Assembly (NCBI GenBank): GCA_027451165.1
Contig: DAIDJX010000192.1
Coordinates: 1-6,555, forward strand
Direction: 5' to 3'
DNA length: 6,555 bases
From: Prolixibacteraceae bacterium
GTDB lineage: Bacteria > Bacteroidota > Bacteroidia > Bacteroidales > Prolixibacteraceae
Shown here piece by piece: positions 1-6,260 of this stretch. The translations under genes and the position numbers were made by a program. Numbering within the stretch: position 1 is the stretch's first letter; every line of letters begins with the position of its first letter. A model generated the notes under the pieces. It ran no database searches. It was not told where the DNA came from and saw only the letters and a program-made list of their open reading frames with translations.

Positions 1-1868
1 TAGACTGGATTGTACTGGCTATTTTCTTTCTGGCAATGATTGGAATCATCGCGTATGTTATGATGCAGAAGGACAAGGACACTGAGGACTATTTTCTGGC
101 AGGCAAGAATGCAGGCTGGTTATCCATCGGATCGTCCATTTTTGCATCCAATATTGGGTCTGAACATCTTGTAGGATTGGCAGGAGTTGGTTTCATTAGC
201 GGAATGGCCATGGCGCATTGGGAGATACAGGCGTGGGTTGTACTGCTTTTAGGCTGGGTCTTTGTTCCATTTTACGACCGCATCAAAATTTTCACCATGC
301 CGGAATTCCTGGAGCACCGGTTTTCTGCGGGTTCCAGAACTATTTTGTCCCTGATATCCCTGGTCAGTTATGTGCTGACAAAAGTAGCCGTTACTGTTTA
401 TGCGGGCGGTGTCGTTTTTAAGGAAGTTTTCGGGATAGAATCGATCTGGGGGATTGATTTCTTCTGGTTCAGCGCTATCGGACTGGTGCTGATCACCGGC
501 ATTTATACGGTACTTGGAGGGATGAAGGCTGTAATGTACACCTCAGTGTTGCAGTCTCCGGTGTTGCTGATCGGCTCGATTGTTATTCTGATTGTAGGTT
601 TGGTTAAAGTGGGAGGTTGGGTGGAAGTACAAAACATTGCCGGCCCCAATATGCACCTGATCAGGTCGGTACATGATCCTGAGTTCCCGTGGCCGGGCGT
701 AATTGCAGCCTCCATGGTAATCGGTTTCTGGTATTGGTGCACCGATCAGTTTATTGTACAACGTGTCCTTTCAGGGCGAAACCAGAAGGAAGCGCGAAGG
801 GGGGCGATATTGGGCGGATATTTCAAGTTATTGCCGGTATTTATCTTCCTGATCCCCGGAATGATTGCCTTTGCCCTTAGTCAGAAAGGTCTTTTGGAGG
901 TTTCTTCGAGCGATTCAGCTTTTGCAGCCATGGTTGCACAGTTGTTACCGTCCGGGTTCAAAGGTGTTGTAGTGTGTGGTTTGCTGGCTGCCCTGATGAG
1001 TTCCCTCGCTTCCCTGTTTAACTCCTCTGCAGCTCTTTTTGTGGGTGACTTTTATAAGAAATTCAGGCCTCAGTCCAGTGAACATCATTTGTTGGTGGTA
1101 GGCCGTATTGCTACTGCTGCGGTTGTTGTTCTCGGAGTCGTATGGATCCCGGTGATGCTGGGCCTTGGAAAGGTTCTATATGATTACCTGCAGGCAGTTC
1201 AGGGCTTGCTTGCTCCCGCCATTGCCACTGTTTTTATCCTTGGGGTATTCTGGAAAAGAACAACGGCAAAGGGAGCCCTCTGGGGTATGATTACAGGCTT
1301 TGCCATCGGAATGTTCCGGTTGGCGCTTAATGTGACCATCGGGGCAAAAACAGGTTTGGTGCTGGAGGCCAATAAGCTGATCTCTAAAGTAGGAAGTGCC
1401 ACCGAATACACCAGGGAACTGGTGGTTGGCGGAATGCAAAGTTTTACCCAGAAATTGGGTGAGATCTTACCGGGAACGACCGCTGAACCATTGCAAAATG
1501 CAGTCAGGGATGCGGCAGGATCGCTGGCTACCCTTTCTCCTCAGACAAAAGAACAGGCTACTGCCTTATTGACGCAGGTTTCTGGTTCACTGGATACTAT
1601 GTTCGCCGGACAGTACGGATTTTTGTACCACGTAGCTTCCATCAATTCGTACAATTTCACAGGATTTCTTTTCCTCTTCTGTATCGTATTGGTGGTGGTC
1701 ATCAGCTTATTAACAGCCAAACCCTCCGATAAGCAGCTTCAATATACCATGCAGGCAGCAACTGCTGAAGACCGTGCCATAACACGCGCAAGCTGGAACA
1801 AATGGGATGTGATCCATACCGTGATCATTTTGGGGATTGTAGCGTTGTTTTATTTCTATTTCTGGTAA
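1..1868 (+). CDS. Sodium:solute symporter (SGLT-like), 5' end missing; probable L-arabinose/sugar importer
   Basis: An inner-membrane Na+-coupled symporter of the SSS family. The frame is open to the left edge (it reads DWIVLAIFFLAM before the first internal ATG at 36), so the true start lies just outside the window. Numbering from that ATG, residues 17-23 (EDYFLAG), 36-43 (FASNIGSE) and the TM8-like stretch near 316-341 (LLAALMSSLASLFNSSAALF) match the substrate/Na+ core of SGLT-type proteins; GGMKAVMYTSVLQ (161-173) and the FWYWCTDQFIVQRVL segment (231-245) are further family signatures. About a dozen hydrophobic segments are visible, with a last one at 591-610. A polar segment of about 90 residues (roughly 436-525) sits between two late membrane helices and is unusually long. 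araB follows 58 bp downstream on the same strand, so the likely substrate is L-arabinose or a related sugar. The family is certain; the substrate is inferred from context. Confidence 0.93.
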   Translation, partial: DWIVLAIFFLAMIGIIAYVMMQKDKDTEDYFLAGKNAGWLSIGSSIFASNIGSEHLVGLAGVGFISGMAMAHWEIQAWVVLLLGWVFVPFYDRIKIFTMPEFLEHRFSAGSRTILSLISLVSYVLTKVAVTVYAGGVVFKEVFGIESIWGIDFFWFSAIGLVLITGIYTVLGGMKAVMYTSVLQSPVLLIGSIVILIVGLVKVGGWVEVQNIAGPNMHLIRSVHDPEFPWPGVIAASMVIGFWYWCTDQFIVQRVLSGRNQKEARRGAILGGYFKLLPVFIFLIPGMIAFALSQKGLLEVSSSDSAFAAMVAQLLPSGFKGVVVCGLLAALMSSLASLFNSSAALFVGDFYKKFRPQSSEHHLLVVGRIATAAVVVLGVVWIPVMLGLGKVLYDYLQAVQGLLAPAIATVFILGVFWKRTTAKGALWGMITGFAIGMFRLALNVTIGAKTGLVLEANKLISKVGSATEYTRELVVGGMQSFTQKLGEILPGTTAEPLQNAVRDAAGSLATLSPQTKEQATALLTQVSGSLDTMFAGQYGFLYHVASINSYNFTGFLFLFCIVLVVVISLLTAKPSDKQLQYTMQAATAEDRAITRASWNKWDVIHTVIILGIVALFYFYFW

Positions 1869-1873
1869 AAAAT

Positions 1874-1905
1874 ATGTAGAGACGTCACGCGTGGTGTCTC
1901 TACAT
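1874..1905. repeat. Intergenic palindrome (10-bp perfect arms) between symporter and araB
   Basis: The arms ATGTAGAGAC (1874-1883) and GTCTCTACAT (1896-1905) are perfect reverse complements. The 12-base centre contains the further palindrome CACGCGTG plus two possible G-U pairs, so the RNA could fold into one almost continuous hairpin with a tiny loop. It lies 5 bp after the symporter stop codon and 21 bp before the araB ATG. No T-tract follows, so it is not a standard intrinsic terminator. From memory, palindromes with GTAGAGAC...GTCTCTAC arms are dispersed in many Bacteroidota and cyanobacterial genomes. It may therefore be a REP/MITE-like copy that also sets mRNA stability or relative expression inside the operon. 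Confidence 0.8.
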
Positions 1906-1926
1906 TCATCCGAAAAATATATAATT

Positions 1927-3591
1927 ATGGCATCAAAATACACCATTGGTTTGGATTACGGCACCGATTCGGTGCGTGCGTTAATCGTGGAGGTGGAAAC
2001 TGGCCGCGAAATGGCCGGTGTGGTTTTTAATTATCCCCGGTGGGCGCAGGGCCAGTATTGTGACCCGGCTAAAAACCAATTCAGGCAACACCCGTCCGAC
2101 TATCTGGAGGGTTTGGAATACACCATCACCGAAGCACTGAAGCAGCTTCCTGCGGAAGTGGCAGAAAATGTGGTCGGTATTTCTGTTGATACAACCGGTT
2201 CAACCCCTGTTGCTGTTGACGAACGGGGAACACCACTCTCACTGACCCCGGGATTTGAAAATAACCCCAATGCCATGTTTGTGTTGTGGAAAGACCATAC
2301 AGGGGTAAAAGAAGCAGCTGAAATCAATGCGCTTTCCTCGAAATGGGCTGTTGATTACACCCAATATGAAGGGGGTATTTATTCGTCGGAATGGTTTTGG
2401 GCGAAAATTCTGCATGTTTTGAGGGAAGATACGGGCGTCCTGAGGGCTGCATATTCCTGGGTGGAGCATTGCGACTGGATTCCAGCTATCCTGACAGGAA
2501 AGACCAATCCCCTGACGTTGAAACGCAGCCGTTGCGCAGCCGGACATAAAGCCATGTGGCATGAAGCGTTTGGTGGTTTGCCTTCAGAAGAATTCCTGAC
2601 AGCCCTGGATCCGCTGCTGGCAGGATTACGGGGACGCTTGTTCAAAGATACTTTTACCTGTGATGTGGCCGCCGGGACTTTAACGCCGGAATGGGCGAAA
2701 CGGCTGGGCCTTTCCACTTCCGTGGTGGTTGGGGTAGGGGCCTTTGATGCCCACCTGGGAGCCCTCGGCGCTGAAATTCAGCCCTATTATCTTTCCAAGG
2801 TTATGGGTACCTCCACCTGCGATATGCTTATAGCTCCGCTGGATGAGGTGAACGATAAACTGGTCCGGGGAATTTGTGGTCAGGTGGATGGCTCTATCGT
2901 CCCGGGAATGATGGGCCTGGAAGCCGGTCAGTCGGCTTTTGGCGACATTTATGCCTGGTTTAAGAAAGTTATCGAATGGCCAATCGCTACCTTGCTTCCG
3001 GAAACCGGTTTGCTCGATGATTTCACCAAGGAAAAGCTGATGGAAGAAATCTCCGGAAAGATCATTGCCCGGTTGAGCGAAGAGGCAGCAAAAATTCCGG
3101 TCGGGGAGAGCGGACTAGTTGCCCTCGACTGGATGAATGGGCGCAGAACCCCTGATGCCAATCAGAATCTCAAGGGGGCTATTACCGGGCTGACGTTGGG
3201 AAGTGATGCGCCCCGCATCTTCAGGGCGCTGGTGGAAGCCACTGCCTTTGGTTCCAAAGCGATCAACGACCGCTTCATTGAAGAGGGGGTGAGGATCGAC
3301 GGCGTCATTGCGCTGGGCGGGGTCGCCAAAAAATCACCATTTGTGATGCAGGTGGTGGCTGATGTGCTGAACCGCCCGATCAAGGTGGCCCGCTCCGAAC
3401 AGGCCTGCGCGCTGGGGTCGGCTATGGCGGCTGCGGTAGCTGCGGGTATATACGCCACTACAGAGGAAGCTCAGTCCAAAATGGGTGGAGGTATCGAAAC
3501 AGAATATCATCCTATTCCGGAAAATGCCGCAAAATATGTGGTTTTATACAAGAAATACAGAGAGTTGGGAGATATTATTGAAAAAGGTTAA
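1927..3591 (+). CDS. araB: L-ribulokinase (FGGY carbohydrate kinase)
   Basis: Cytoplasmic kinase that converts L-ribulose plus ATP to L-ribulose 5-phosphate, the second step of bacterial L-arabinose breakdown. The 554-residue product is close to the usual AraB length (about 560) and is collinear with E. coli AraB as I remember it: GLDYGTDSVRAL at 8-19 (first phosphate loop), YPRWAQGQYCD at 36-46, STGSTP-like TTGSTPVAVDE at 89-99, NPNAMFVLWKDHT at 113-125, GGIYSSEWFWAKILHV at 149-164, GAFDAHLGALG at 271-281 with the probable catalytic base D274, GTSTCDM at 294-300, GQSAFGDIYAW at 334-344, DWMNGRRTP at 401-409 and the adenosine motif GGVAKKSPFVMQ at 464-475. I chose the ATG at 1927 because the protein starts there in family register; a GTG at 1891 in the same frame lies inside the palindrome. 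There is no Shine-Dalgarno motif, only an A/T-rich leader. The last codons and stop lie in the left heptamer array. Confidence 0.97.
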   Translation: MASKYTIGLDYGTDSVRALIVEVETGREMAGVVFNYPRWAQGQYCDPAKNQFRQHPSDYLEGLEYTITEALKQLPAEVAENVVGISVDTTGSTPVAVDERGTPLSLTPGFENNPNAMFVLWKDHTGVKEAAEINALSSKWAVDYTQYEGGIYSSEWFWAKILHVLREDTGVLRAAYSWVEHCDWIPAILTGKTNPLTLKRSRCAAGHKAMWHEAFGGLPSEEFLTALDPLLAGLRGRLFKDTFTCDVAAGTLTPEWAKRLGLSTSVVVGVGAFDAHLGALGAEIQPYYLSKVMGTSTCDMLIAPLDEVNDKLVRGICGQVDGSIVPGMMGLEAGQSAFGDIYAWFKKVIEWPIATLLPETGLLDDFTKEKLMEEISGKIIARLSEEAAKIPVGESGLVALDWMNGRRTPDANQNLKGAITGLTLGSDAPRIFRALVEATAFGSKAINDRFIEEGVRIDGVIALGGVAKKSPFVMQVVADVLNRPIKVARSEQACALGSAMAAAVAAGIYATTEEAQSKMGGGIETEYHPIPENAAKYVVLYKKYRELGDIIEKG

Positions 3592-3614
3592 AGTATAAAG
3601 TTTAAAGGTTAAAG
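3583..3614. repeat. Left heptamer array (AAAGNNT), overlapping the araB stop codon
   Basis: Read on the plus strand in steps of seven, this stretch is AAAGGTT, AAAGTAT, AAAGTTT, AAAGGTT, then AAAG and loss of register. The 12-mer AAAGGTTAAAGT occurs twice, at 3583-3594 and 3604-3615. The TAA stop of araB (3589-3591) sits inside the first unit. The outer 18 bp (3583-3600) are an exact reverse complement of 4116-4133 in the right array. Confidence 0.9.
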
Positions 3615-3649
3615 TGCTGGAAATATGAAGATTAGGCGATAAATAGAGA

Positions 3650-4036
3650 TTATCTTTTTATTGAGGTTTTTGAATAGATGCTACCAAGTATATTCATTAA
3701 TTCCACTGATTCTTTTCTGATTTCTTTCCATTCCTGATTTTCTGCTGTTGTGGCTTCGATCAAACGAACCCAATAATTTGATTCGCGCATTTCCTTAAGC
3801 GATATGCCAATTTTATTCGTGAAATCAGGTCTGGAAACTGCCCCCTGCGATTCTTCATAATTGGCTCCTGCCGAAGTCGACGCTTTTATTAATTGATAGC
3901 TGATTACATCGTATTCCTTCCCTTTAGGTAGTTTCCTAATTACCCGAATAATCTTAACAGCAAAGTCAAATAACCTCTTCTGTAGATCATTGATTTTCAC
4001 CTCACCATCTTCGCACATCAAGAAATCTTCTGTCAT
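3650..4036 (-). CDS. Four-helix-bundle protein (S23 / 23S rRNA intervening-sequence / Avd-like family)
   Basis: A small protein of about 128 residues whose exact function is unknown. Counting from the ATG at 4036, it has a short acidic leader (1-14), a first helix around residues 16-34 (LQKRLFDFAVKIIRVIRKL), then the family core with SAGANYEESQGAVSRPDF at about 55-72, followed by KIGISLKEMRESNYWVRLIE and a final helix to the C-terminus. The S-x-GANY-E-x-x-x-A-x-S-x-x-DF pattern plus KE...E..YW is the hallmark of the family named after proteins in 23S rRNA intervening sequences, which shares its fold with the Avd accessory protein of diversity-generating retroelements. Start choice: the frame extends to a TTG at 4066 (138 aa) and has another ATG at 4018 (122 aa). 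I prefer 4036 because it matches the usual length and lies just after a possible promoter element. The gene stands alone, codes in visibly AT-richer DNA than its neighbours and is enclosed by inverted repeat arrays. Confidence 0.87.
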   Translation of the reverse strand: MTEDFLMCEDGEVKINDLQKRLFDFAVKIIRVIRKLPKGKEYDVISYQLIKASTSAGANYEESQGAVSRPDFTNKIGISLKEMRESNYWVRLIEATTAENQEWKEIRKESVELMNILGSIYSKTSIKR

Positions 4037-4047
4037 TCCACTTGAGT

Positions 4048-4055
4048 CAAATATA
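4048..4055 (-). promoter_or_regulatory. Possible Bacteroidota -7 promoter element for the S23-type gene
   Basis: On the minus strand this reads TATATTTG, an exact match to the Bacteroidota sigma-factor -7 consensus TAnnTTTG. It ends 11 bp upstream of the ATG at 4036, so the leader would be very short. I found no convincing TTG/TTTG -33 element at the expected spacing; that region falls at the edge of or within the right heptamer array. An AT-rich region can produce such a match by chance. Confidence 0.28.
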
Positions 4056-4079
4056 TTATTGGACAACTCAACCTAATTT

Positions 4080-4133
4080 ACTTTAACCTTTATACTTTAA
4101 CCTTTATACTTTAACCTTTATACTTTAACCTTT
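4080..4133. repeat. Right heptamer array: four copies of a 14-bp unit
   Basis: On the plus strand ACTTTAACCTTT recurs without error at 4080, 4094, 4108 and 4122, separated each time by AT, giving an exact 14-bp period. On the minus strand this is alternating AAAGGTT and AAAGTAT heptamers, the same units as the left array in inverse orientation. The array ends 4 bp before the ZIP stop codon (4138-4140), and the intervening TAAGGTC on the minus strand looks like one more degenerate heptamer. There are no unique spacers between copies. Confidence 0.95.
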
Positions 4134-4137
4134 GACC

Positions 4138-4896
4138 TTAATGCTGATGCCCGCCGGAGATGAAGTACATCAAAGCCAGGCCCAGGACAATCATCGCCAG
4201 CTGGATCAGGGAATTTCTTTTTGACCTGTCTTTGTTGAGTTCAGGCATCAGGTCGGTTCCTGACAGGTAAATGAAACCTCCGGCTGCAACTAGTAAAATC
4301 CAGTGGGACAGTTCTTCCACATTATTGCCTAACAACAAGATGATGATGGTTCCGAGAACAGCCGTGAGGGCAGCGTAAAAGTTGAGGATCAATGCTTTCC
4401 GGGCGGTAAATCCGGCATGGACCAAAATGCCGAAGTCGCTGATTTCCTGTGGTATTTCATGTAAAATGACAGTCAGCGTAGTGGCCATCCCGATTTCCGG
4501 TCCGGCCAGCCATCCGGCGCCGATGAGAATGCCATCGGTGAAATTGTGCATGCCATCAGCCAGAAGGCTCATGTACCCATAAGATTTTGGATGATCATCC
4601 AGGTGGCCAACTTCATGACTGTGGTGCCAGTTCAGGAATTTCTCCATCACAAAAAAGGCGAGGATACCGGATAAGATCAGCAGGGCAATTGTTCTTTCGC
4701 TTTCAATGGTCTCAAACGATTCCGGGATAAGGTGGAAAAAAACATTACCCAACAGCGCCCCGACAGCAATACTGACCAGCACAAACACCATTTTACGGAG
4801 TTTGTCAGTCCTGAGGGCAAGGAAAAAAATGCCGGTTATCGAAATGATGCTGACAATGATCGTACTGGCGATGGCGCTGATCCAGATGTTGGTCAT
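4138..4896 (-). CDS. ZIP-family divalent metal transporter
   Basis: Inner-membrane transporter of the ZIP (Zrt/Irt-like, SLC39-type) family, which moves Zn2+ or other divalent cations into the cytoplasm. The 252-residue product has about eight hydrophobic segments: 5-27, 36-56, 68-86, 107-127, 138-160, 168-190, 196-213 and 231-247. The metal-site motifs are intact: HLIPES at 55-60, HNFTDG at 117-122 in TM4 and HEIPQE at 146-151 in TM5. A His-rich cytoplasmic-type loop lies at 91-102 (HHSHEVGHLDDH), and the C-terminus ends GGHQH, both plausible metal-sensing or metal-capturing stretches. The motif order resembles the LIV-1/ZIP branch, but the metal cannot be assigned from sequence. The gene begins 29 bp after the TonB-like gene on the same strand, so it is probably the last gene of the exbB-exbD-tonB operon. 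No Shine-Dalgarno motif is seen. It is convergent with araB across the S23 cassette. Confidence 0.94.
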   Translation of the reverse strand: MTNIWISAIASTIIVSIISITGIFFLALRTDKLRKMVFVLVSIAVGALLGNVFFHLIPESFETIESERTIALLILSGILAFFVMEKFLNWHHSHEVGHLDDHPKSYGYMSLLADGMHNFTDGILIGAGWLAGPEIGMATTLTVILHEIPQEISDFGILVHAGFTARKALILNFYAALTAVLGTIIILLLGNNVEELSHWILLVAAGGFIYLSGTDLMPELNKDRSKRNSLIQLAMIVLGLALMYFISGGHQH

Positions 4897-4925
4897 GAAA
4901 ATTCAGGTTTATTTGGTAAAGATGA

Positions 4926-5846
4926 TTACTGACTTTGGATAATAAAGCGGTAAGTGATGGTTCCGGTCTGAAATGCGGGAGCATTTTCATCCACGTTGAA
5001 TTTTGCCTGCAGGGCTGCTCTTTTGGCTGCATCGTGCAAATCCGGATTCATGGTAGTGGTTCCCCGTTGACCGGGTTCAGCTGCTGTTACCCTCCCGTTA
5101 CGGTCGACCGTTATTTTCACGACCACAGTTCCTTCCTCGCGTCCGGGATAATTGGGTTTTGGGGTTGAGGTCGCCGATCTTCCTGACAAGCTGTAAGAGA
5201 TCCCGGAACCCCTGCTGCCTGTACCGCCGCCCGGCCCATAGGTTCCCGCATTAGGGTCTCCGGTGGGTGTTCCCTGGTTTCCGCCGGGGAAAGTAACCCC
5301 CTGGCTTTGTCCTGTTCCGGTTCCGGTTCCTCCGGAACCCCCTGGCGTACCGAAGGCGCCTTTGGTGCGGTTGTTGATTTCTGCGATCTTCCGGTTTTCC
5401 TCTTCCTGCTTTTTCCGGGCTTCCGCTTCCTGACGCAATCTTTCCTGTTCCGCTTTCCGCTGGTTGTCCAGTTCGATCTGCTTTTTCCGGTCTTCTTCCT
5501 TCTTCTTTTTGGCAGCTTCGATGGCGGCAGTCTTTTCAAAATCCTGGGTGACTACTTCTTCTTTGGCCGGTTTGGGTTCCGGTTTTGGTTTAGGGGGAGG
5601 TGGAACTGCTTCTTCCACCGCTTCCTGCTGTTCCGCAACGGGTTCTTCCTGTTCTGCCACCGGAGCGGGCTCCTCAAGGCCCAACCCATTTTCCGAATCA
5701 CCGAAATTCACAAGGATCCCTTCTTCCCCAGGAAGAGGTAGCGGGGTGTAAAATCCCACAAAAAAGAGCAATGTCAGCAGCACCGCATGGAAAACAACAG
5801 TGCCGATGAGCCCTTTATTTTTATCCCCGGAATTTGATGTCATCAT
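4926..5846 (-). CDS. TonB-family energy transducer (TonB/TolA-like architecture)
   Basis: Periplasm-spanning protein that passes energy from an ExbB/ExbD-type proton motor to the outer membrane. The 306 residues run in order: a short cytoplasmic tail, one membrane anchor at about 13-33, an acidic Glu/Pro/Ala stretch (58-80), a Pro-Lys segment (82-94, PPPPKPKPEPKP), a highly charged Lys/Glu/Arg/Gln helix or coiled coil (about 102-160), a Gly/Thr/Pro-rich linker (164-215), and a C-terminal TonB-like domain (about 228-303) with PNYPGREEGTVVVKITVDR, NGRV and a final ITYRFIIQ strand. The long charged helix recalls TolA, while the Pro-Lys segment and C-terminal domain recall TonB, so I give no gene symbol. 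Its ATG overlaps the stop of the upstream ExbD-like gene in the sequence ATGA, which suggests translational coupling and a shared complex. A second Met codon follows the first directly. Confidence 0.9.
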   Translation of the reverse strand: MMTSNSGDKNKGLIGTVVFHAVLLTLLFFVGFYTPLPLPGEEGILVNFGDSENGLGLEEPAPVAEQEEPVAEQQEAVEEAVPPPPKPKPEPKPAKEEVVTQDFEKTAAIEAAKKKKEEDRKKQIELDNQRKAEQERLRQEAEARKKQEEENRKIAEINNRTKGAFGTPGGSGGTGTGTGQSQGVTFPGGNQGTPTGDPNAGTYGPGGGTGSRGSGISYSLSGRSATSTPKPNYPGREEGTVVVKITVDRNGRVTAAEPGQRGTTTMNPDLHDAAKRAALQAKFNVDENAPAFQTGTITYRFIIQSQ

Positions 5847-6250
5847 TTCTCAGGCGCACAGGCCAAAATGAGTTTAAGTTGAATCTTCGATGCAATGTTC
5901 ATAATTTTAACCACCTGATCAACAGGAACTGTACGGTCGGTATGCAGGGAAACATAGGATTCCGGTTTGCCACCGTATTTCAGTTTGAGGTAGGGTTCAA
6001 TTTCCTGGAAAGCCACCTGACGTAAATTTCCATCTTCGTTAATATAATATTTCAGGTCTTTTGTGATAGAAATGGTGGTGACTGCTTTGGCCGCCGTTTG
6101 ATTGTTGCTCTGAGGCAATAATAGCTTCAGGGCATTCGGAGCGACCAGGGTCGATGCCAGCATGAAAAAAATCAGCAACAGAAAGACCAGGTCAGACATG
6201 GAGGCCATGCTGAACTCTGTATTTATTTTATGTTTCCTTTTAATTGCCAT
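5843..6250 (-). CDS. ExbD/TolR-family biopolymer transport protein
   Basis: Inner-membrane component of the proton-driven ExbB-ExbD (or TolQ-TolR) motor. The 135-residue product has a short basic cytoplasmic N-terminus (KRKHK), a single membrane helix at about 20-37 and a periplasmic domain to the end. SDLVFLLLIFFMLAST (19-34) contains the conserved membrane aspartate D20, which in this family takes part in proton translocation. The stretch DRTVPVDQVVKIMNIASK (105-122) matches the usual periplasmic fold region, and the length is typical. The gene follows the ExbB-like gene by 10 bp and overlaps the TonB-like gene by 4 bp, giving the standard motor gene order. Whether it serves TonB-type uptake or a Tol-type envelope system cannot be settled from this protein alone. 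Confidence 0.94.
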   Translation of the reverse strand: MAIKRKHKINTEFSMASMSDLVFLLLIFFMLASTLVAPNALKLLLPQSNNQTAAKAVTTISITKDLKYYINEDGNLRQVAFQEIEPYLKLKYGGKPESYVSLHTDRTVPVDQVVKIMNIASKIQLKLILACAPEK

Positions 6251-6260
6251 TTTGATGGAT

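Larger units (their letters stand above)
3583..4133. other. Putative cassette: S23-type gene bracketed by inverted heptamer arrays
   Basis: The unit is about 550 bp long. It begins and ends with the same 18-bp sequence in inverted orientation (3583-3600 and 4116-4133) and encloses one small AT-rich minus-strand gene for a four-helix-bundle protein. The flanking genes araB and ZIP are convergent and look more GC-rich by eye. No transposase or recombinase is encoded, so any mobility would need enzymes in trans. Related S23 genes are known inside intervening sequences of 23S rRNA genes in some bacteria, where complementary ends form a stem; the layout here is similar but is not in rRNA. Treating it as a discrete element is an inference. 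Confidence 0.4.

Noticed and set aside
1874..1905. Rho-independent terminator of the symporter gene
   Set aside because: The hairpin is strong, but the bases after it (TCATCCGAAAAA) contain no T-run, and araB follows directly on the same strand.
1891..1926. N-terminal extension of araB from a GTG at 1891
   Set aside because: The GTG lies in the palindrome arm region and the added 12 residues have no counterpart in AraB proteins; the family register begins at the ATG at 1927.
2239..2717. Minus-strand open frames opposite araB
   Set aside because: They lie wholly within a well-conserved ribulokinase coding region and have no family features of their own.
4080..4133. CRISPR array
   Set aside because: The copies are contiguous with a 14-bp period and no unique spacers, and no cas genes are present.
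3583..4133. Diversity-generating retroelement
   Set aside because: The small protein belongs to the same fold group as Avd, but there is no reverse transcriptase and no template/variable repeat pair with A-specific differences.
3583..4133. Intervening sequence inside a 23S rRNA gene, or a classical insertion sequence
   Set aside because: Both flanks are protein-coding genes (araB and ZIP), not rRNA, and no transposase or target-site duplication is visible.
5307..5751. Overlapping plus-strand open frames rich in Phe/Ser/Gly opposite the TonB-like gene
   Set aside because: They mirror the low-complexity Lys/Glu and Gly-rich codons of the TonB-like gene on the other strand and show no recognisable domain.
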